Source: an uncultured Bacteroidales bacterium
Lineage (GTDB): Bacteria > Bacteroidota > Bacteroidia > Bacteroidales > P3
Length of the DNA: 64,000 nucleotides
NCBI GenBank assembly: GCA_946183915.1
Contig: CAMHDJ010000002.1
Location: forward strand, 1 to 64,000
Reading direction: 5' to 3'
The notes under the pieces: generated by a model
The model's input: only the letters and a program-made list of their open reading frames with translations
The model's database searches: none
What the model was told of the DNA's origin: nothing
Shown here: piece by piece, positions 59,233-64,000 of the stretch
Layout of the letters: each line of letters starts with the position of its first letter
How positions within the stretch are numbered: the first letter of the stretch is position 1
Position numbers and translations under genes: made by a program

Positions 59233-60471
59233 ATGGCAAAGAACCAAGACCTGAGCAGCTCCTTTCAGGAGTTCAAGGAGTTTAAGAACATCGACCGCGA
59301 GACGCTGATGCGCATCTTGGAGGAGGTCTTCCGTGCCGCGCTGGCCAAGCATTTCGGCTCGGAGGACAACTTCGACATCATCGTCAACATCGACAAGGGC
59401 GACCTGGAGATCTTCCGCAACCGCACCATCGTCGAGGACGGCGAGGTGAAGGATCCGACGCGCGAGATCGCCCTGAGCGACGCCCTGAAGATCGAGGACG
59501 ACTTCGAGGTGGGTGAAGACCTCTCGGAGCCCATCCCGATGACCGAGTTCGGCCGCCGCGAGATCCTCAGCATCCGCCAGAACCTGGTGGGCAAGATCCA
59601 GGACTACGAGAAGAGCCTCGTCTTCCAGAAGTACAAGGAGAAAGTGGGTGAGATCATCGTCGGCGAGGTCTACCAGCCCTGGAACAAGGAGATTCTGGTG
59701 CTCGATGAGGAGAAGATCGAGCTCATCCTGCCCAAGAGCGAGCAGATCCCCAGCGACCACTACCGCAAGGGCGACACCGTGCGTGCCGTGGTGCTGAAGG
59801 TGGAGATGAAGAACAACAACCCGATCATCATCCTGAGCCGCACGACGCCTATCTTCCTGGAGCGTCTGCTCGAGGCCGAGGTGCCGGAGATCTACGACGG
59901 CTTGATCACCATCCGCAACATCGTCCGCCAGCCGGGCGAGCGCGCCAAGGTGGCCGTGGAGAGCTACGACGACCGCATCGACCCCGTCGGAAGCTGTGTC
60001 GGCGTCAAGGGCGGCCGCATCCATGGCATCGTGCGTGAGTTGCGCAACGAGAACATCGACGTGCTGAACTACACGCCGCGTGTGGATCTCATGATCCAGC
60101 GCGCCCTCAGCCCCGCCAAGGTGAGCAACATCAAGATCAACGAAGAGGAAAAGAAGGCCGAGGTGTTCATGCAGCCCGACCAGGTGAGTCTGGCCATCGG
60201 CAAGGGCGGCTACAACATCAAGTTGGCCTCGAAGCTGGTGGGCTACGAGATCGAGGTTTACCGCGACACCGACGAGGACTTCGACGATGTGGCGCTGACC
60301 GAGTTCAACGACGAGATCGAGCAGTGGGTCATCGACGAGCTGATCAAGATTGGCTGCGACACTGCCAAGAGCGTGCTCGCCCTGTCGAAGGAGGATCTTA
60401 TTGCCCGCACCGACCTCGAAGAGGAGACCATCGACCACGTGCTCGAGGTGCTCAACGCAGAGTTTGAATAA
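59233..60471 (+). CDS. nusA: Transcription termination/antitermination protein NusA
   Basis: 412 aa. N-terminal RNA polymerase-binding domain (about 15-135), S1 domain (about 140-210, GEIIVGEVYQPWNKEILV), KH1 (about 230-300, GSCVGVKGGRIHGIVREL) and KH2 (about 305-375, VSLAIGKGGYNIKLASKL). A short acidic C-terminus (LALSKEDLIARTDLEEETID) is a reduced HhH-like repeat, usual for Bacteroidota. Confidence 0.97.
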   Translation: MAKNQDLSSSFQEFKEFKNIDRETLMRILEEVFRAALAKHFGSEDNFDIIVNIDKGDLEIFRNRTIVEDGEVKDPTREIALSDALKIEDDFEVGEDLSEPIPMTEFGRREILSIRQNLVGKIQDYEKSLVFQKYKEKVGEIIVGEVYQPWNKEILVLDEEKIELILPKSEQIPSDHYRKGDTVRAVVLKVEMKNNNPIIILSRTTPIFLERLLEAEVPEIYDGLITIRNIVRQPGERAKVAVESYDDRIDPVGSCVGVKGGRIHGIVRELRNENIDVLNYTPRVDLMIQRALSPAKVSNIKINEEEKKAEVFMQPDQVSLAIGKGGYNIKLASKLVGYEIEVYRDTDEDFDDVALTEFNDEIEQWVIDELIKIGCDTAKSVLALSKEDLIARTDLEEETIDHVLEVLNAEFE

Positions 60472-60489
60472 TTGAAGTCCAAGTTATTT

Positions 60490-60515
60490 CAATTTTCAAT
60501 TTTCAATTTTCAATT
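60490..60515 (+). repeat. Heptamer array in the nusA-infB spacer
   Basis: CAATTTT three times and CAATTCA in 7-nt phase, filling the short spacer upstream of infB. Confidence 0.85.
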
Positions 60516-60538
60516 CAAAAAAGAAAGGACTCGACAAT

Positions 60539-63439
60539 ATGGCAAGTTTCAGACTGAATAAAGTAGCCAAGGACTTGAACGTGGGCATCCAGACCCTCGT
60601 GGAGTACCTGGCCAAGAAGGGGCATCAGGTGGACTCGAACCCCAACACAAAGATCAGTGAGGAACAGTACGAACTGTTGGCCACCGCGTTCCAAGGGGAG
60701 CGCAAGGTGAAAGAAGAAGCCGACAAGATAGAGCTGATGACCAGCGGTGCCAACCGTGTGGTGGAGGCCAGTAGTAGGCCGGAAGCCGAGCCCGAGACGG
60801 AAGAGGTGGTCATCAAGAGCTTCAAGGCCACCAAGACGACGCCTGCAGCAGCGGCTCCGGAACCCAAGCCGGTCGAGGAGTCTGCCCCCGTGGTGGAAAA
60901 AACGCCCGCCGTGGAGGAAATGGATGAGCCCGAAGCACCGGAAGAGAGTGCTTCTGTCGTGGAAATGGCCGACGAAGAGGTGGCCGATACCGAGTCGCAA
61001 TCGTCCCCGTCGGAAAGCAGCCCCTTCAATGTGGTTGGCAAGATCGACCTCAGCGCCATCAATCAGCGCATGCGTCCCGACAAGAAGAAGAAAGCCAAGA
61101 AGGGCGAGAAGAAAGAGGAGCCCAAGCCAGCCCCCGCTCCCAAGGCCCCGCAGCCGGTTGAGTCCAAGCCGGCTCCGGCTCCCGAACCGGTGGAGGAAGC
61201 CCCCAAGCCCGCCGTCGAGCCCGCCAAGCCCGAGCCCGAGTTTATCGAGACTCAGTACACCAAGCTGGAGGGTCCCAAGGTGCTCGACAAGATCGACCTC
61301 AGCCAGTTCAAGAAAGATGGTGCCGACACACCCGGTAGCAAGCGCAAGCGCAAGCATACCAAGAAGGAGGCTGTCAGCGCCCAGGAGGTGAAGAAGATCG
61401 GCGCCGAGGTGGCCAAGAAGGAAAACAAGGAGAAGGAGAAAGCCAAGAAGGAAAGCCAGAAGAACGCTGCCGCACAGCAACAGGGTGCCGGCAAGAAGAA
61501 GAAAAAGAAAGAGGAGAAGAAGCCCGTCGAGATAGACGACAACGAGATCGAGAAGCAGATCCGCGACACGCTGGCCCGCCTCTCGCCCCTCGGCAAGTCG
61601 AAGACCTCCAAGCACAACCGCGAGAAGCGCCAGAAGGTGCACGCCCAGATGGAAGAGGAGCTCCAGCACGAGATGGAGCAGCAGAACGTGCTGCAGGTGA
61701 CGGAGTTCGTCACCGCCAACGAGCTGGCCACCATGATGAACGTGCCGGTGACCAAGATTATCGCCACCTGCATGTCCGTCGGCATCTTCGTCAGCATCAA
61801 CCAGCGTCTCGACGCCGAGACCATCAAGCTCATCGCCGACGAGTTCGGTTTCGAGGTGAACTTCGCCTCCGAGGATGTGGTCAACACCATCCACAAAATC
61901 GAGGAAGAGGACCGTCCCGAGGACCTCGTGCCCCGCAACCCCATCATCACCGTTATGGGCCATGTGGACCACGGTAAGACGTCGCTGCTCGACTATATCC
62001 GCAAGACCAACGTCATCGCCGGCGAGGCGGGCGGCATCACCCAGCACATCGGTGCCTACGAGGTGCAGACGGCCGACGGCCGCAAGATCACCTTCTTGGA
62101 TACTCCCGGCCACGAGGCCTTCACCGCCATGCGTGCCCGTGGTGCCAAGATGACGGATATCGCCATCATCGTCATCGCCGCCGACGACAAGATCATGCCG
62201 CAGACGGTCGAGGCCATCAACCACGCCCAGTCGGCTGGTGTGCCCATCGTCTTCGCCATCAACAAGATCGATAAACCCGGCGCCGACCCCGACCGCATCA
62301 AGACCGAGCTGGCCAATATGAACCTGCTCGTCGAGGAATGGGGCGGCAAATACCAGAGTCAGGACATCAGCGCCAAGAAGGGCATCGGTGTCGAAGAGCT
62401 GCTGGAGAAAGTCATCCTGCAGGCCGACATCATGGAGCTCAAGGGCAACCCCAACAAGCGCGCCAAGGGTGTGGTCATCGAGAGTGCCCTCGACAAGGGC
62501 CGTGGCTACATCGCCAAGCTCCTCGTGCAGGACGGCACCATCCGCAAGGGCGACCCCATCGTGGCCGGTGCCATCGCTGGCCGCGTGCGTGCCATGTACA
62601 ACGAGCGCAACCAGGAGGTCATGTCCGCCGGTCCCTCGCAGCCTGTGCTGCTGCTGGGCCTCACCGGCGCCTGCCAGGCTGGCGACACCTTCAACGTCAT
62701 GGAGAACGAGAAGGAAGCCAAGGACATCGCCGCCAAGCGTACTCAGCTGGCCCGCGAACAGGGCCTGCGCACCCAGACGCACCTCACCCTCGAGGAAATC
62801 GGCCGTCGCCGCGCCCTCGGCAACTTCAAGGAACTCAATATCATCGTCAAGGGCGATGTGGACGGCTCCGTGGAAGCCCTCAGCGACTCGCTCATCAAAC
62901 TCGGCACCGAGGAGGTGCAGGTCAACGTCATCCACAAGGGCGTGGGCCAGATCTCGGAGAACGACGTCACGCTGGCCATGGCCTCCGACGCCATCATCAT
63001 CGGCTTCCAGGTGCGTCCCTCCGTTGGCGCCCGCCGCATGGCCGAAACCGAGCACATCGACATCCGCCTCTACAGCATCATCTACGACGCCATCAACGAG
63101 CTCAAGGACGCCATCGAGGGCATGCTCGCCCCCGAGACGCAGGAGAAGATCGTGGCCAACCTCGAGATTCGCGAGACCTTCAAGATCAGCAAGGTGGGCA
63201 CCATCGCCGGCTGTATGTGCCTCGACGGCAAGATCAACCGCCAGAGCAACATCCGCATCATCCGCGACGGTATCGTGGTCTACACCGGCAAGCTCGCCTC
63301 CCTCAAGCGCTTCAAGGACGACGTCAAGGAGGTGGTCAGCGGCCAGGATTGCGGCCTGAACATCGAAAACTACAACGACATCAAGGTCGGCGACATCGTC
63401 GAAGCCTACGAGGTCATCGAAATAAAGCGCAAGCTTTAA
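60539..63439 (+). CDS. infB: Translation initiation factor IF-2
   Basis: 966 aa. IF2-N domain (about 1-60), then a long Pro/Ala/Glu and Lys-rich linker (about 70-375), the GTPase domain with G1 [12 protein letters not shown] (about 475-486), [13 protein letters not shown], and domains II-IV to the C-terminus ([20 protein letters not shown], initiator fMet-tRNA-binding). The linker is low-complexity and normal for the family. Confidence 0.97.
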   Translation: MASFRLNKVAKDLNVGIQTLVEYLAKKGHQVDSNPNTKISEEQYELLATAFQGERKVKEEADKIELMTSGANRVVEASSRPEAEPETEEVVIKSFKATKTTPAAAAPEPKPVEESAPVVEKTPAVEEMDEPEAPEESASVVEMADEEVADTESQSSPSESSPFNVVGKIDLSAINQRMRPDKKKKAKKGEKKEEPKPAPAPKAPQPVESKPAPAPEPVEEAPKPAVEPAKPEPEFIETQYTKLEGPKVLDKIDLSQFKKDGADTPGSKRKRKHTKKEAVSAQEVKKIGAEVAKKENKEKEKAKKESQKNAAAQQQGAGKKKKKKEEKKPVEIDDNEIEKQIRDTLARLSPLGKSKTSKHNREKRQKVHAQMEEELQHEMEQQNVLQVTEFVTANELATMMNVPVTKIIATCMSVGIFVSINQRLDAETIKLIADEFGFEVNFASEDVVNTIHKIEEEDRPEDLVPRNPIITVMGHVDHGKTSLLDYIRKTNVIAGEAGGITQHIGAYEVQTADGRKITFLDTPGHEAFTAMRARGAKMTDIAIIVIAADDKIMPQTVEAINHAQSAGVPIVFAINKIDKPGADPDRIKTELANMNLLVEEWGGKYQSQDISAKKGIGVEELLEKVILQADIMELKGNPNKRAKGVVIESALDKGRGYIAKLLVQDGTIRKGDPIVAGAIAGRVRAMYNERNQEVMSAGPSQPVLLLGLTGACQAGDTFNVMENEKEAKDIAAKRTQLAREQGLRTQTHLTLEEIGRRRALGNFKELNIIVKGDVDGSVEALSDSLIKLGTEEVQVNVIHKGVGQISENDVTLAMASDAIIIGFQVRPSVGARRMAETEHIDIRLYSIIYDAINELKDAIEGMLAPETQEKIVANLEIRETFKISKVGTIAGCMCLDGKINRQSNIRIIRDGIVVYTGKLASLKRFKDDVKEVVSGQDCGLNIENYNDIKVGDIVEAYEVIEIKRKL

Positions 63440-63445
63440 GAATGC

Positions 63446-63467
63446 GTTAATGTGTTATTGCGTTAGT
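63446..63467 (+). repeat. Left 22-bp inverted repeat flanking the four-helix-bundle gene
   Basis: GTTAATGTGTTATTGCGTTA and the following GT are a perfect complement of 63827-63848. The unit is built of 8-mers (GCGTTAAT, GTGTTATT, GCGTTAGT). Confidence 0.9.
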
Positions 63468-63470
63468 GGA

Positions 63471-63839
63471 ATGAGAACACAAGGTGTGACATACGAAAAA
63501 ACCAAGGCATTTGCTATCGAAGTGATTGCGTTATGCAATGAACTCCGTGACAAGGGTGAGTATGTCATGTCGAAACAAATCCTGAAAGCAGGAACGAGTA
63601 TTGGAGCCAACTACTGTGAGACCCTGGGATCCGAAAGCCCGCAGGACTTTGTCCACAAGCTCTCCATTTCACTAAAGGAAGCCAATGAGACTTACTTCTG
63701 GCTTGACATACTCCACACAAGTGGGTATATTGACACAGATAGGTTCGACACTATGAAAGCCCAGCTTGAAGAAATATACAAAATGATGAACTCCGCCTCA
63801 ATCACAGTCAAAAAACGTAACAACATACTAACGCAATAA
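63471..63839 (+). CDS. Four-helix-bundle protein (S23/IVP-like)
   Basis: 122 aa from the ATG at 63471, which lies just after the left inverted repeat. VTYEKTKAFAIEVIALCNEL, MSKQILKAGTSIGANYCETL, QDFVHKLSISLKEANETYFW and the DTMKAQLEEIYKMMNSASIT helix define the TIGR02436-type four-helix-bundle family, found within 23S rRNA intervening sequences and as free cassettes; function unclear. The right inverted repeat encodes the last residues LTQ and the stop codon. This suggests a small mobile cassette inserted between infB and tRNA-Arg. Confidence 0.88.
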   Translation: MRTQGVTYEKTKAFAIEVIALCNELRDKGEYVMSKQILKAGTSIGANYCETLGSESPQDFVHKLSISLKEANETYFWLDILHTSGYIDTDRFDTMKAQLEEIYKMMNSASITVKKRNNILTQ

Positions 63840-63899
63840 CACATTAACACAATAACGCAATCAAAAACACTAACGCAATAACACAATCACACAATAACA
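63827..63899 (-). repeat. Right inverted repeat and degenerate 8-mer tail
   Basis: 63827-63848 complements the left repeat; 8-mer-like units (TAACGCAA, TAACACAA) continue to about 63899, right up to the tRNA. Confidence 0.85.
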
Positions 63900-63902
63900 A
63901 CA

Positions 63903-63974
63903 GCTCCTGTAGTTCAATGGATAGAATAGAGGTTTCCTAAACCTTTGATCAGGGTTCGATTCCCTGCGGGAGTA
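63903..63974 (+). tRNA. tRNA-Arg (CCT)
   Basis: Acceptor GCTCCTG with CGGGAGT (two G-U pairs), D-arm AGTTCAATGGATAGAAT, anticodon stem GAGGT/ACCTT with loop TTCCTAA (anticodon CCT), T-arm CAGGG TTCGATT CCCTG. The next bases are CCA, perhaps by chance. It reads AGG codons. Confidence 0.9.
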
Positions 63975-64000
63975 CCAAAAAGAAGAGCACACGCTTTACA

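Overview
This window is chromosomal DNA of a GC-rich member of the Bacteroidota, most likely order Bacteroidales; no rRNA gene is present and I do not assign a genus. The evidence is consistent across the window. Promoters match the Bacteroidota -7 box TAnnTTTG with a TTG-type -33 box. Few genes have Shine-Dalgarno sequences. Several secreted proteins carry type IX secretion (T9SS) C-terminal sorting domains. A radical SAM/lipoprotein gene pair of a Bacteroidales type is also present.

Layout. 1-0.43 kb: palindromic (REP-like) and period-11 repeats. 0.43-4.5 kb (minus): OmpA/beta-propeller protein, T9SS cargo, acetate kinase. 4.9-11.3 kb: a lipoprotein gene faces a tightly overlapped minus-strand operon (M1 peptidase with sorting tail, outer-membrane barrel, rbfA, LolC/E-like permease, a 40-aa lipoprotein, SprT-like metalloprotease, SMR exporter). 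11.6-16.8 kb (minus): recQ and a giant T9SS type B protein. 16.9-19.8 kb (plus): kdsD-lptB-manC, an LPS/sugar-nucleotide cluster, ending at a strong terminator facing a 53-aa gene. 20.0-21.2 kb: repeat-rich noncoding DNA. 21.3-39.6 kb (plus): one 33-gene str-S10-spc-alpha ribosomal block, rpsL to rplQ. 39.7-43.5 kb: gene remnants plus a MATE transporter fused to an RsbW-like ATPase domain. 43.5-43.9 kb: two tRNA-Ala genes and a 108-bp tandem duplication. 44.2-52.9 kb: rsgA, a GH2 beta-galactosidase-like enzyme, a T9SS type B protein and a PNGase F-like enzyme. 53.2-56.7 kb: an ECF sigma factor operon ending in a TonB-receptor-like barrel. 57.2-58.6 kb: the radical SAM/lipoprotein pair. 58.7-63.4 kb: rimP-nusA-infB. 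The end holds a four-helix-bundle gene flanked by inverted repeats and tRNA-Arg(CCT).

The genes form coherent sets: protein synthesis (ribosomal block, fusA, infA, infB, rimP, rbfA, rsgA), envelope building (kdsD, lptB, manC, LolC/E) and secreted glycan or protein breakdown (GH2, PNGase F-like, M1 peptidase).

The most unusual feature is the repeat landscape. Many spacers hold short tandem arrays whose unit sequence drifts but whose period stays at 7 or 11 nt. A REP-like palindrome, a 24-nt palindrome, a 266-bp repeat and a roughly 195-bp element with inverted ends also recur. Heptamer arrays lie in frame inside rsgA and the anti-sigma-like gene, and a REP inverted pair lies in frame inside the PNGase-like gene, so the repeats appear to spread into coding sequence and persist when the frame survives.
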